Source of the DNA: Alcanivorax borkumensis SK2
GTDB taxonomy: Bacteria > Pseudomonadota > Gammaproteobacteria > Pseudomonadales > Alcanivoracaceae
Length of the DNA stretch: 64,000 bases
Assembly: GCF_000009365.1 (NCBI RefSeq)
Contig: NC_008260.1
Span: forward strand, 1,585,501-1,649,500
Reading direction: 5' to 3'
Made by a program: the position numbers and the translations under genes. Under the pieces are notes generated by a model. That model was not told the DNA's origin. It searched no databases and saw only the letters and a list, made by a program, of their open reading frames with translations. How positions within the stretch are numbered: the first letter of the stretch is position 1; every line of letters starts with the position of its first letter. Of this stretch, positions 53,792 through 63,481 are shown piece by piece.

Positions 53792-54928
53792 ATGACTTAC
53801 CCTTGCGTTTTTCAATCTGAAGGTAGCTTACGCTGGCTCGGTGAGCCGGATGCGGTATTGAGCGCCCAGTCATTGTCACAATTGCATGAGCTACGAGCCA
53901 ACATAGAATACGCGCTAGCAAACGAATACTGTTTCGTTGCAGGCATACTGCCCTATGAAGTAGGGTCCGCATTACACGGATTACCTTGCGCCCCCTTTAC
54001 TGCCTGGGCATACCTGTATAAAGACGCTCCCAGCCAGAACACACCTAACGCCGCTCTCGTCAGCACACCGACCGGCGCAGAAAACTTTGCCCTGGAGTCG
54101 GCATTTAAGCCGGAACAAACGCAACAAGCCTATTTGGCCAGCCTGTCACGGATCCAAGCCTATCTGCGCGCTGGCGACTGCTACCAGGTCAACTTAGCCC
54201 AGCGTTTTTCTACCCATTTCAGCGGCTCCACTCTCAGCGCTTGGCTTGGCTTACAACAGGCCCACCCCGCCCCACATAGCTGCTATTTCCAAACGGATGA
54301 CGGCAACAGTGTATTCGGGGTTTCACCGGAGCGTTTTCTTTCCATCAGGAATCGACAGGTAGTGGCGGAGCCTATCAAGGGCTCTCGCCCGCGAGGCGCT
54401 AACCCTGAAGAAGATGGTCGGCTGGCGGCTGAGTTAAGAGCCAACCCCAAAGACCTGGCCGAGAATCTGATGATAGTGGATCTGCTACGCAATGATCTGG
54501 GGCTCAGCTGTGAATCGGGCAGCATCCAGGCTTCGCCACTATTTGAATTACGCCAGTTCAGCAATGTACAACACCTTGTCAGCACCATCACCGGCACCCT
54601 GAAAGCCGACATCACGCCGCTGGAGGCTCTATTCCGTGCCTTTCCTGGGGGGTCGATTACCGGGGCTCCCAAGCAACGAGCCATGGAAATCATCACCGAA
54701 CTTGAGCCTGTCGCCCGTGGAGCCTATTGCGGTAGTTTCTTCTGGATGGACGATCAAGAGAACCTGGACAGCAACATCCTGATTCGCACTATGCAAACTG
54801 ACGGAGATCGGATCTACTGCCATGGCGGCGGCGGAATCGTATTTGATTCAGACCCCTTAGCAGAATACGAGGAAAGTCTGTTCAAGGTGGAAAAGCTGAT
54901 GCGGGCTCTTGAGGAAAGATTTCTTTAA
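53792..54928 (+). CDS. pabB: Aminodeoxychorismate synthase component I
   Basis: A 378-residue chorismate-binding enzyme. The catalytic lysine motif PIKGSRPRG (Lys196) marks PabB, which uses a PIKG motif where anthranilate and isochorismate synthases have PIAGT. FRAFPGGSITGAPKQRAMEI and GAYCGSFFWMD, then GGGIVFDSDP, hold the chorismate and Mg2+ sites. It makes 4-amino-4-deoxychorismate for folate with a glutaminase partner not in the window. It is shorter than E. coli PabB (about 450) because the N-terminal part is reduced. Ends 70 bp before the convergent thrH. Confidence 0.9.
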   Translation: MTYPCVFQSEGSLRWLGEPDAVLSAQSLSQLHELRANIEYALANEYCFVAGILPYEVGSALHGLPCAPFTAWAYLYKDAPSQNTPNAALVSTPTGAENFALESAFKPEQTQQAYLASLSRIQAYLRAGDCYQVNLAQRFSTHFSGSTLSAWLGLQQAHPAPHSCYFQTDDGNSVFGVSPERFLSIRNRQVVAEPIKGSRPRGANPEEDGRLAAELRANPKDLAENLMIVDLLRNDLGLSCESGSIQASPLFELRQFSNVQHLVSTITGTLKADITPLEALFRAFPGGSITGAPKQRAMEIITELEPVARGAYCGSFFWMDDQENLDSNILIRTMQTDGDRIYCHGGGGIVFDSDPLAEYEESLFKVEKLMRALEERFL

Positions 54929-54951
54929 GTGCCACTTCGTGCAGCGCGTGC

Positions 54952-54986
54952 TACGCAACACGCCAAATTTATTGGCCTGTTGCGTA
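54952..54986. repeat. Long hairpin between pabB and thrH
   Basis: TACGCAACA/TGTTGCGTA (9 bp) with a C-C mismatch and GCCAA/TTGGC (5 bp), 5-base loop. It sits between the convergent ends of pabB and thrH and could stop both transcripts, although no T-run follows. Confidence 0.6.
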
Positions 54987-55001
54987 CAGCCTGCCACAAC
55001 G

Positions 55002-55619
55002 TTACAGCGAAATATCGCGTTCGCTGGCCTTAATGATCTCTTTCTTCAAGTCTTCGTAGCTATGCACTGCAGGGAACTGCGGAAATTCGGCGATCACGTT
55101 ATCCGGCGCATGGAACAAGATGCCCTGCTCAGCTTCCCCTAACATGGTGGTGTCGTTATAGGAGTCGCCGGCTGAAATTACCCGGTAATTCAGGCTGTGC
55201 AAGGCGATCACGGACGCTCGCTTCGGGTCTTTCTGGCGCAGTTTATAATCGGTAATGCGACCTTTTTCGTCCACTTCCAGACGATGGCAGAACAATGTCG
55301 GCCAGCCCAATTTCTTCATTAACGGCTTGGCAAACTCGTAGAAAGTGTCCGACAAGATGATCAGCTGGAAATTCTCACGGGCCCACTCAACAAACTCTTT
55401 AGCCCCGTCCATCGGGTCCAAGGTATCGATCACCGCCTGAATGTCGGGCAGGCCATAGCCATGCTCGTCCAGAATTTTCAGGCGCATACGCATGAGTTCG
55501 TCATAGTCCGGGATATCCCGGGTGGTGGCACGCAGCTCATCGATGCCGGTTTTTTCAGCGAAGTTAATCCAGATTTCAGGGATCAACACCCCTTCAAGGT
55601 CCAGGCACAACAATTCCAC
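55002..55619 (-). CDS. thrH: Phosphoserine phosphatase / homoserine phosphotransferase ThrH
   Basis: A 205-residue HAD-family enzyme of the ThrH type known from Pseudomonas. The HAD motif I is DLEGVL (D7, with Glu in place of the usual second Asp), motif II is in ILSDTFYEF and motif III/IV is GDSYNDTTMLGEA. It can dephosphorylate phosphoserine and move the phosphate to homoserine, linking serine and threonine synthesis. The start is GTG at 55619. It is convergent with pabB. Confidence 0.93.
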   Translation of the reverse strand: MELLCLDLEGVLIPEIWINFAEKTGIDELRATTRDIPDYDELMRMRLKILDEHGYGLPDIQAVIDTLDPMDGAKEFVEWARENFQLIILSDTFYEFAKPLMKKLGWPTLFCHRLEVDEKGRITDYKLRQKDPKRASVIALHSLNYRVISAGDSYNDTTMLGEAEQGILFHAPDNVIAEFPQFPAVHSYEDLKKEIIKASERDISL

Positions 55620-55790
55620 GGTGTTTCCCCTTTGGATAAGTTAAGGCGCGCACAATGTAGCGGCGCCCCCGCCGCTTTGCAACGGGGAAGCAGGTTTGGG
55701 TGTCATGCCCGTTGTGCTGGTGAGAAACCAATGCTTTGTCAATACAATCGCTTTCCACTGGGAGGAAAACCAGACGGCGCCATTAGGCCG

Positions 55791-56819
<1,029 letters not shown>

Positions 56820-56974
56820 TCATTCAGCGCATAGCCAACCGTGTTTGGTAAGGCCATCTCGCACTATGCCTGAGGCCAAGGCTAAACAGAAAATGATCAC
56901 CCTGCTCAAGCTGCCACTCCTGCTTATTGTTAACGCTGTCGACTTCAAACGACCTATACAACGGTAATTCTCGT

Positions 56975-57895
56975 TCAATCCTGCGACGGCCCCTTCTTTG
57001 TATTGGAGATGCCATGGGGCACGTGACCTGCGGCCACATGTTCAGAAGCAGATTCACAATGCCCCTGCTGATCATCAAAAAACACGTCGGCACCGAAAGC
57101 CCGCAGGAATTCACCTTTAGATAATCCGCCCAAGAACAGACTTTCATCCAAGCGTATATCCCAATCGCGCAAGGTGCGCACCACACGTTCATGGGCAGGC
57201 GCACCACGAGCCGTAACCAAAGCCGTGCGAATGGGACACCCCGCCACCGGGAAGCTGTTCTGTAACTGATGTAGCGCCGCCAGAAACGGCTTAAAAGGCC
57301 CTCCATTCATAGGTTTTCTAGCCGCTTGCCGTTCATTCTCTGTAAATGCCGCTAGCCCGTCGCTCTGAAAAATTTGCTCCGACTCATCAGAAAACAACAC
57401 CGCATCGCCGTCGAAGGCGATGCGCAAAATGCCATCCGGGCGCTGACACTGCCCCCCCGACAGAATCGTCGCCGCCGCATAACCGGCTTCCAGCACCTGT
57501 TGCACATCTCCCGGGTCCGTCGACAAAAACAAATGAGCACCAAATGCAGAGACATAACGATGAGGGCTTTCACCACTAGCAAATGCCGCACGGGTAATTG
57601 GTAGGCCATAGTGGGCAATGGAGTTAAACACCCGCAGCCCCGTATCCGAGCTATTACGCGATAACAAGATTACCTCGACCCGCCCTTTACCCTGCTCCAG
57701 CTCATTGATCGCCAACAATTTTTTTACCAACGGAAAGGCATCACCAGGCTCCAGCAAGTCGTCTTCATGCTGAACCTGGTAGTCCTGAAAGGCTTCTAGG
57801 CCTTCTTCAAGGTAAACCCGGTGGCTGTCTGAAAGATTGAACAGGGCCCGTGAGCTAATCGCGATGACCAATTTGCCATCGAACGTTACTGGCAT
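56975..57895 (-). CDS. 5'-nucleotidase, cN-I (PF06189) type
   Basis: A 306-residue nucleotidase of the cytosolic cN-I family. The N-terminal HAD-like region has VIAISSRALFNL; the middle has GLPITRAAFASGESPHRYV and the catalytic motif IAFDGDAVLFSDESE; the C-terminal part has ALVTARGAPAHERVVRTLR and FLGGLSKGEFLRAFGADVFFDDQ. It hydrolyses nucleoside monophosphates to nucleosides. I use the ATG at 57895 (MPVTFDGKL), AGGAATT just before it; an upstream in-frame start at 57991 looks non-coding. Conserved in Pseudomonas relatives. Confidence 0.88.
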   Translation of the reverse strand: MPVTFDGKLVIAISSRALFNLSDSHRVYLEEGLEAFQDYQVQHEDDLLEPGDAFPLVKKLLAINELEQGKGRVEVILLSRNSSDTGLRVFNSIAHYGLPITRAAFASGESPHRYVSAFGAHLFLSTDPGDVQQVLEAGYAAATILSGGQCQRPDGILRIAFDGDAVLFSDESEQIFQSDGLAAFTENERQAARKPMNGGPFKPFLAALHQLQNSFPVAGCPIRTALVTARGAPAHERVVRTLRDWDIRLDESLFLGGLSKGEFLRAFGADVFFDDQQGHCESASEHVAAGHVPHGISNTKKGPSQD

Positions 57896-58210
57896 AATTC
57901 CTGTCTCGGTCGTTGTTATAGGCTTCAGTATCCAGCCCTGCCAAACAAACCGCAACGCCAAGAGCCGACACTGCCTCGGCAAGTACGACATTCACCTAAC
58001 AAGAAGGTAAAGGTAACGGATCAAGATAAAATAAATCCCCAGCTACCGGCACCCGTTTGTTCCTCAGGCATCCTCTAATTGATCAATGGTTGTTCAACGT
58101 TCATATGTGGCATAAAGTTGCAACAGCAAGTGCGTTGATCTGAGCCAGCGCTCATTAAGAGCCCGTTGGTCATTAACGAAACAATCCGTAGTGGAAAAAG
58201 GGAGTCATCC
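57896..58210. other. 315-bp divergent promoter region
   Basis: Between the nucleotidase and the AlgP-like gene. It includes a TGGCAT-TTGCA pair that resembles a sigma-54 promoter but with the wrong spacing. No gene. Confidence 0.4.
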
Positions 58211-58828
58211 ATGGCTGCTAGCAAGGTGAAAGATACTGTCGAGGAACTTCAGGCTCAGATTCGCAAGCTGGCTGAGCGCTTCGACAAGGAACGCGAAAAA
58301 CAGATCGCACAACTGGAAAAGCAACTAGAGAAAGTGCGTGAAAGCCTCAATCAGCAACTGAAGCGCCAGCGCGAGTATTTCGCCAAGCTGGAAAAACTCC
58401 AAGCTGAGTACAGAGAAAAAGCCACTACCACCATAAAACGTCAGCTTGATCGCGCCCGCAAGACCGCTGACGACACGCGCAAACAGGTGGACGATTCCGA
58501 AGCTCGCAAACGGGTGCTGGAAACGGAAGTTAAAGTTCTCAAGGCCACAGCCAAGCAAGCGCACAGCCTAGCTCGCGTGATCGGCCAGTATGAAAAAGAT
58601 TTGGAAAAACGCGCCAAAGAGATCCAACGCAAGGTAGCTCCCAAGAAAGCCACAGCAAAAAAAGCCCCGGCCAAGAAAGCTCCGGCCAAGAAAAAGGCCG
58701 CTGCCAAGAAAGCACCCGCTAAAAAGGCCGCAACCAAAAAAGCTCCGGCCAAAAAGAAAGCGGCAGCCAAAAAAGCCCCTACAAAGAAAGCCGCAGCCAA
58801 GAAAGCTCCGGCCAAAAAAGACGTTTAA
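58211..58828 (+). CDS. AlgP-like histone-H1-like protein
   Basis: A 205-residue basic protein. Residues 1-150 form a coiled coil ([20 protein letters not shown], then repeated Glu/Lys/Gln heptads). Residues 155-205 are a near-pure repeat of [12 protein letters not shown] type, Lys/Ala/Pro, as in AlgP (AlgR3) of Pseudomonas and eukaryotic H1 tails. It probably binds DNA non-specifically and shapes the nucleoid or alginate gene control. The start is ATG at 58211 with GGGAGT seven bp upstream; the in-frame start at 58166 is worse. A strong terminator follows. Codon use in the tail is repetitive (GCC AAG AAA GCT). Confidence 0.86.
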   Translation: MAASKVKDTVEELQAQIRKLAERFDKEREKQIAQLEKQLEKVRESLNQQLKRQREYFAKLEKLQAEYREKATTTIKRQLDRARKTADDTRKQVDDSEARKRVLETEVKVLKATAKQAHSLARVIGQYEKDLEKRAKEIQRKVAPKKATAKKAPAKKAPAKKKAAAKKAPAKKAATKKAPAKKKAAAKKAPTKKAAAKKAPAKKDV

Positions 58829-58846
58829 ATAGGCTTTGAACCGACC

Positions 58847-58878
58847 ATGAAAAAACTGCCCTTGGGCGGTTTTTTCAT
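58847..58878 (+). terminator. Strong terminator after the AlgP-like gene
   Basis: ACTGCCC/GGGCGGT stem flanked by AAAAAA and TTTTTT, extending to ATG/CAT: near-perfect 15-bp stem, short loop. 18 bp after the stop. Confidence 0.9.
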
Positions 58879-59691
58879 GCTTGCTAGAAGTCGATAAGGA
58901 CGCTCCCTTAGCATAAGGCCGACAAGCCTCATCAACACTCAACCCGTAAATACGCTAGACGGCACCATACGAGCCAGAGAGTAAATCTATGTCAGTCAGC
59001 ATCTCCATTCCGCGTCCGCAAGCGCCAACAAATGCTCAAGCCCATGAGATGGGTCTGCTCTACCCTCTGGCCGCTAGCTCAGCAATAGCGTCTCGCTAGT
59101 AAACTCTTGGCTGGTGAATACAACCCCCGCAGAGCAATCGGGCCATTACTGAATCGAACCGGCGAGAGCAGGCCAATTGTCTCACTGCAATAATCCACCG
59201 CCTTGGTCTAGGTGTCACGCCCGCTCGCTTGTCTGCGCCCCCCGTAGACGCATCATGCAGTGAAAGAGTTGTTAGGTTAAGGGGCTTGTGTATTTGCCCA
59301 GCGACTAGCGGTTCGCTGCAAAGAGATAACGAAAGGGCCCATAACCTTGACCAGTATCACCGGATGTTGAAAAGCGCCCTGGGAATTGCCTATGATGACG
59401 AGCTTTTAGAACTTAAGGCAATATGCGGAAAACCCGTGATCAGTGCGTTCAGTTCTGCTTCATGGGATGATCCACTTCGTCTGAAGACCCAGCCAACTAT
59501 ATCGGTGCTCTGCCGCAAGAGACCATGAGTCCGAAAGACGACGTGCAACGTTTTTTCATCTATACTTGTACAACCGCGCTAACAATACGCTCTAAAAAAT
59601 AATGCCTCCTTAACGGGTGCGTCCCCGAGCTGACTGCCACGCAGTACATTGAAATTTCCCAAAGCTTTTGCAGAACAGGAACACAGGACAA
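58879..59691. other. 800-bp gap without a convincing gene
   Basis: Two small frames exist: a 36-codon one at 58989-59099 (MSVSISIPRPQAP start) with a weak SD, and a longer one at 59229-59528. Neither shows a known family. Base composition and poor coding look suggest relic or intergenic DNA, including the promoter of the DUF3108 gene. Confidence 0.45.
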
Positions 59692-60474
59692 GTGACGAAT
59701 AATACTGGAATATTTACGCTGGGACGGCTGCCGTTATCTCTAGCCATCGTGGCGTGTCAGTCCTTGTATTCACTGGCATACGCACAGGACCCCGTTACTT
59801 TTCCTGACCAGCTGCGCCCCGCCGAAGGCACTTACCGAGTTGTGGTCAGCGGCATTCCTGTAGGGCTCAGCGCCACTATCCGTCTGGAAAAGGCAAACCC
59901 TGGATATCGTCTTCATTTCAACGTCCAGAACCGGTTGTTTAGCCATCAAGAAAGTGCTCATTTTAACTGGCAGAACTGCACTGCTACGCCTTATTACTAT
60001 CAACACGCCAGTGCCGGCTTCGGCATTGAAAGGGGCGGCGAAATTCGCTTTGACTGGAGCACAGGGCAAGCACTGGGAAGTAAAGCCACCTATCGCTTGG
60101 CTGAGGCCAGCCTGGATGCCCTTAGCGTAGCCATGGTAGCCCGCTGTCACATGGCAAACGGCGATGATTCATTTAGCTACGCCGTCGCAGAACCCGATGG
60201 CATGGCTGAATATCACTACGTTTCATTGGGCAACGACTCGCTTAAAACCCCTGCTGGCACCTGGAAAGTCACAGGCCTAGAGCGAGAATATGCTGAACGA
60301 GGCCGTCATTCCGAATTCTGGGCTGCGAAGAAACTGGATTACTTTATGGTTCGAATGGATCACCGAGAAAACCCATTCATTCGCGGCCGAATTGAACTTA
60401 CCGATTTTCGCTATTTAGATGAGCCTGACAACAACAGTACACGCCATGATGGGAGCACCGTAACCAGCCGCTGA
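59692..60474 (+). CDS. DUF3108-family exported protein
   Basis: A 260-residue protein with a signal peptide (LPLSLAIVACQSLYSLAYA, cut near AQD) and a DUF3108 domain: beta-rich, with the mark YRVVVSGIPVGLSATIRLEK, TYRLAEASLDALSVAMVARCHM and a C-terminal RGRIELTDFRYL. DUF3108 proteins are periplasmic or outer-membrane, function unknown. The GTG at 59692 is used with AGGACA 5 bp upstream; an in-frame TTG at 59668 is possible. Its last 64 bp overlap the 3' end of the convergent DUF2489 gene. Confidence 0.8.
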   Translation: MTNNTGIFTLGRLPLSLAIVACQSLYSLAYAQDPVTFPDQLRPAEGTYRVVVSGIPVGLSATIRLEKANPGYRLHFNVQNRLFSHQESAHFNWQNCTATPYYYQHASAGFGIERGGEIRFDWSTGQALGSKATYRLAEASLDALSVAMVARCHMANGDDSFSYAVAEPDGMAEYHYVSLGNDSLKTPAGTWKVTGLEREYAERGRHSEFWAAKKLDYFMVRMDHRENPFIRGRIELTDFRYLDEPDNNSTRHDGSTVTSR

Positions 60475-60902
60475 ACCGCATCACCTACCACCACCTCCTG
60501 CTCTTCTTCCAACTGCCAACGATAATTGTCTTGGTTATGTCGGGCACGGGCGGTCAAACCTTGTCGCGTATCTCCACGATCGAACTGCTGACAGATCTGA
60601 GCAAATTGATGGATATCTGACACATCCACTTTAGGTGAGATATCGGCAGGCAGGCTGTCCAACAAAGCGCTGATCCGAATCGCGGCCTCACTTAGCTCTA
60701 CCTGCTTTTGATTAACTACTCGGCAGAGCACTTCCAGGCTATCGAGTATTTGCAAATACTGCGCTTCGCTACGGGCCATTTCTGCCTGTTTTTCAATGCG
60801 GCGGTGACGCACCATCCAAATCTTCCAGATCAACACCCCCAACAATCCGCCAATCATCAACCCAATAACAATTGCCAGAATTACTTGCCCGGCCATGGCC
60901 AT
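60411..60902 (-). CDS. DUF2489-family membrane protein
   Basis: A 163-residue protein with one N-terminal transmembrane helix (about 5-28, AGQVILAIVIGLMIGGLLGVLIW), a coiled-coil cytoplasmic domain (SEAQYLQILDSLEVLCRVVN, VELSEAAIRISALLD) and FDRGDTRQGLTARARHNQDN. This is DUF2489; its role is not known. The start is ATG 60902 with GGAGG seven bp before; the gene begins 22 bp inside the upstream small gene. The 3' end overlaps DUF3108 by 64 bp on the opposite strand. Confidence 0.82.
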   Translation of the reverse strand: MAMAGQVILAIVIGLMIGGLLGVLIWKIWMVRHRRIEKQAEMARSEAQYLQILDSLEVLCRVVNQKQVELSEAAIRISALLDSLPADISPKVDVSDIHQFAQICQQFDRGDTRQGLTARARHNQDNYRWQLEEEQEVVVGDAVQRLVTVLPSWRVLLLSGSSK

Positions 60903-61252
60903 ACCTGGTCCTCCCGGAAGACACAATCCACCCGATGAGGGCTTCGCGCTTCCATCAATAATTTACGTTGGCGCCAAGCCGGCAGCTGCCACTGCTGGTC
61001 GTCGACGCGCTCATAACCCAGGGCTAGCAGAGCCTCTGTGATCTTCTTTAGCTGACCCAGAGCTAAATCTCGGCTGCTCAGTGGGCCCTGACGATGAATC
61101 CGATCGATGCTTAATGTTCCGGCAAGGCAAACCAGATACCAGCTGTTCTCTCCCACCGAAAGCAGGTGAAATTCGATGCGACGAGGTTCTAAACAGCGGT
61201 CGCACCCCGCCGCTGAAGGTCGATACAGCCATGATTGAAAATTGCCTACCAT
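60881..61252 (-). CDS. Small uncharacterised protein
   Basis: A 123-residue soluble protein I do not recognise. It has paired cysteines near the N-terminus (GCDRCLEP) and a Trp-rich C-terminus (QQWQLPAW, VWPWPG). No transmembrane helix. It overlaps DUF2489 by 22 bp in the same direction, so they are probably translated together. Start is ATG 61252 (MVGNFQSW). The CXXC pair could bind a metal; this is guess. Confidence 0.6.
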   Translation of the reverse strand: MVGNFQSWLYRPSAAGCDRCLEPRRIEFHLLSVGENSWYLVCLAGTLSIDRIHRQGPLSSRDLALGQLKKITEALLALGYERVDDQQWQLPAWRQRKLLMEARSPHRVDCVFREDQVWPWPGK

Positions 61253-61306
61253 AACGCCATTGTACGTTGCACAGAGCATACGTTCACACTATTCCCCGGA
61301 GGCCTA

Positions 61307-61762
61307 TTGAACGCTGACTTGCCTGGCTGGCTGGCGCCACTTGCGCAACAACTTGAACCCTGGTTGCCTGCGCTGACCATTACCGGAGCCATCATGGCCG
61401 TAGCCTCGCTGGTTGCGCTACCTTGGTTTTTGGTGCGCATACCCGAAAATTACTTTACCCAGGCGTATTCTCCCCACCAGAACCGAGGCGTTATTGCATG
61501 GCTGTTCTGGCTGTTACGTAACCTGTTAGCGCTACTATTACTCATTGCAGGCATCATCATGCTGGTGCTCCCAGGCCAAGGTTTACTCACCATTCTGATA
61601 GCCATAATGAGCAGCACATTCCCAGGGAAATACCGTTTGGAAAGCGCTATTATGCGCCGCCCCGGGGTTTTCCGGGCCGCCAACTGGATCCGGGCCAAAT
61701 ACCACCACCGCCCGCTGGAACACCCTGATGCCTATAACAAGGAGCCTACCCATGGCCGTTAA
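61307..61762 (+). CDS. PGPGW-family membrane protein
   Basis: A membrane protein of about 151 residues with three helices (about 23-44, 60-85 and the region near 90). The family mark is IIMLVLPGQGLLTILIAI (the PGPGW-like motif) and KYRLESAIMRRPGVFRAANWIRAKY. Role unknown. I use the TTG at 61307 with GGAGG 4 bp ahead; a longer frame opens at 61235. The 3' end overlaps mtnA by 11 bp. Confidence 0.7.
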   Translation: MNADLPGWLAPLAQQLEPWLPALTITGAIMAVASLVALPWFLVRIPENYFTQAYSPHQNRGVIAWLFWLLRNLLALLLLIAGIIMLVLPGQGLLTILIAIMSSTFPGKYRLESAIMRRPGVFRAANWIRAKYHHRPLEHPDAYNKEPTHGR

Positions 61763-62792
61763 CAGCGCCGCAATCCGCTGGCTTGGTGATCACCTGCAAT
61801 TGCTAGATCAACGTTGTCTGCCCACCGAAACGCTGTGGTTGGACATTTGCGATAGCCAACAAGCAGCCGACGCCATCCGTAACATGGTCGTGCGTGGCGC
61901 CCCCGCCATTGGCATCACTGCAGCCTATGGCCTAGCCCTAGAAGCTCAAATCATGGGCAATGACGCATCCTGGGTTACACTGCAAAATGCGGTTGCCACC
62001 CTAGCAGACAGCCGGCCAACGGCGGTGAACCTTTTCTGGGCACTTGAACGCCTGCAGCGCTATGCGGGGGACTTACAAGGTAAGGCGCTGGCACAGGCTC
62101 TGGCCGAGGACGCTGAAGCGATTCATCGCGAAGACCTCGCCGCTAACCAGGCCATGGGCGAATTCGGTGCCGACCTGTTGCCCAGCGGCGCCACCGTCTA
62201 CACCCACTGCAATACCGGTGCTCTAGCGACCGGCGGGCATGGCACCGCTCTGGGCATCATTCGCAGTGCCTGGGCGCGAAATCAACTCACTGGCGTGTTT
62301 GCCGGCGAAACCCGCCCTTGGTTACAGGGCAGCCGGCTGACCAGCTGGGAGCTGCTAAACGATGGCATTCCTGTGACGCTGGTGGCGGACAGCTGTGCCG
62401 GCCAACTGATGCAGCAGGGGAAAATCCAAGCCGTTATCGTAGGCGCAGACCGTATCACCGCCAATGGTGATACTGCCAACAAAATCGGCACCTACAATCT
62501 GGCCGTTTTGGCCCAACATCACAATATTCCCTTCATCGTGGCTGCTCCCGTCTCAACGCTGGACCCGGCCCTGCCCAATGGCAGCCATATTGTGATTGAA
62601 GAACGGGACGCTAACGAAGTGCGCAACGTGCAAGGCAAGTCATTAGCCCCTGAACATTGCCCGGTATATAACCCAGCCTTTGATATCACCCCCGCGCAAT
62701 TGATCACCGCCATCGTTACCGAACGAGGCGTGGTCCACCGCCCGGATACGGCCAAAATTAACAGCCATCTGGCTCAGACCAAGGAAAGCTAG
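61752..62792 (+). CDS. mtnA: S-methyl-5-thioribose-1-phosphate isomerase
   Basis: A 346-residue MtnA. Catalytic Cys is in YTHCNTGALATGGHGTALG and catalytic Asp in VGADRITANGDTANKIGTY; the substrate loop MVVRGAPAIGITAAYG is near the start. It turns methylthioribose-1-phosphate into methylthioribulose-1-phosphate in methionine salvage. The ATG at 61752 has AAGGAG upstream. mtnB follows after 1 bp. Confidence 0.94.
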   Translation: MAVNSAAIRWLGDHLQLLDQRCLPTETLWLDICDSQQAADAIRNMVVRGAPAIGITAAYGLALEAQIMGNDASWVTLQNAVATLADSRPTAVNLFWALERLQRYAGDLQGKALAQALAEDAEAIHREDLAANQAMGEFGADLLPSGATVYTHCNTGALATGGHGTALGIIRSAWARNQLTGVFAGETRPWLQGSRLTSWELLNDGIPVTLVADSCAGQLMQQGKIQAVIVGADRITANGDTANKIGTYNLAVLAQHHNIPFIVAAPVSTLDPALPNGSHIVIEERDANEVRNVQGKSLAPEHCPVYNPAFDITPAQLITAIVTERGVVHRPDTAKINSHLAQTKES

Positions 62793-62793
62793 C

Positions 62794-63429
62794 ATGCCTG
62801 AGCGCCCCTACTCTACCACTGTCTTCCGCGACGCTGCCCGAGCATTGGCGGCCACCGGACAACGGATTTACGCTAATGGCTGGTCGCCTGCCACCAGCAG
62901 TAATTACTCTCAGCGGCTCAATACCGACTTTGCCGCCGTTACTCAATCTGGCAAAGACAAAGGCCTACTGCGAGAAACGGATATCATGGCTGTGAACATG
63001 GACGGCCAGCCGGCTTCCAGCGGCAAGCCCTCTGCAGAAACCTTGCTGCATACCCAACTTTACCGCTTCGATGGCAACATTCAGGCGGTACTTCACACCC
63101 ATAGCCATGCCTCCACCGTGCTGACCATGCACTGGCCCGCTAACAGCATTACTTTAGAAGGTTATGAGCTACTCAAAGCCCTGCAAGGGATTACCAGCCA
63201 TAACAGCCGGTTAACTATTCCTGTATTTGAAAATACCCAGGATATCGCTGCCTTGGCAGCCAAAGTCGATCAGCAAATGCGCTCCGGCCACATCAGCCAC
63301 GCCTATCTTATTCGCGGCCACGGCTTGTATACCTGGGCTAACGATCTGCCAACCTGTTACCGGCAGCTGGAAGCACTGGAAACCCTGCTGGCCATTGAAT
63401 TGGAATGCCGAAGGCTGCGTGGCAGCTAA
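62794..63429 (+). CDS. mtnB: Methylthioribulose-1-phosphate dehydratase
   Basis: A 211-residue class II aldolase-fold dehydratase. Zinc ligands are in VLHTHSHASTV and RGHGLYTW, and ATSSNYSQRL is the substrate loop. It forms diketo-methylthiopentyl-phosphate in methionine salvage. The start is 1 bp after mtnA, so they are cotranscribed; mtnD follows after 52 bp and the mtnC enolase-phosphatase would be expected next. Confidence 0.94.
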   Translation: MPERPYSTTVFRDAARALAATGQRIYANGWSPATSSNYSQRLNTDFAAVTQSGKDKGLLRETDIMAVNMDGQPASSGKPSAETLLHTQLYRFDGNIQAVLHTHSHASTVLTMHWPANSITLEGYELLKALQGITSHNSRLTIPVFENTQDIAALAAKVDQQMRSGHISHAYLIRGHGLYTWANDLPTCYRQLEALETLLAIELECRRLRGS

Positions 63430-63481
63430 ATCAGCATTGTCTCAATGTGCCAATAAATATTGCAGATATGGAGAACCGGCT

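Noticed and set aside
53605..53820. A 71-codon frame ahead of pabB
   Set aside because: No family mark, overlaps the pabB start, weak coding look.
58100..58140. Sigma-54-like promoter (TGGCAT...TTGCA) before the AlgP-like gene
   Set aside because: There are nine bases between GG and GC instead of the ten that sigma-54 needs.
58620..58825. Repeated DNA that could be read as a repeat array
   Set aside because: It is the coding repeat of the Lys/Ala/Pro tail, with no spacers; not a CRISPR.
59229..59528. A 99-codon frame in the gap before DUF3108
   Set aside because: No recognisable family or SD; kept only as part of the gap note.
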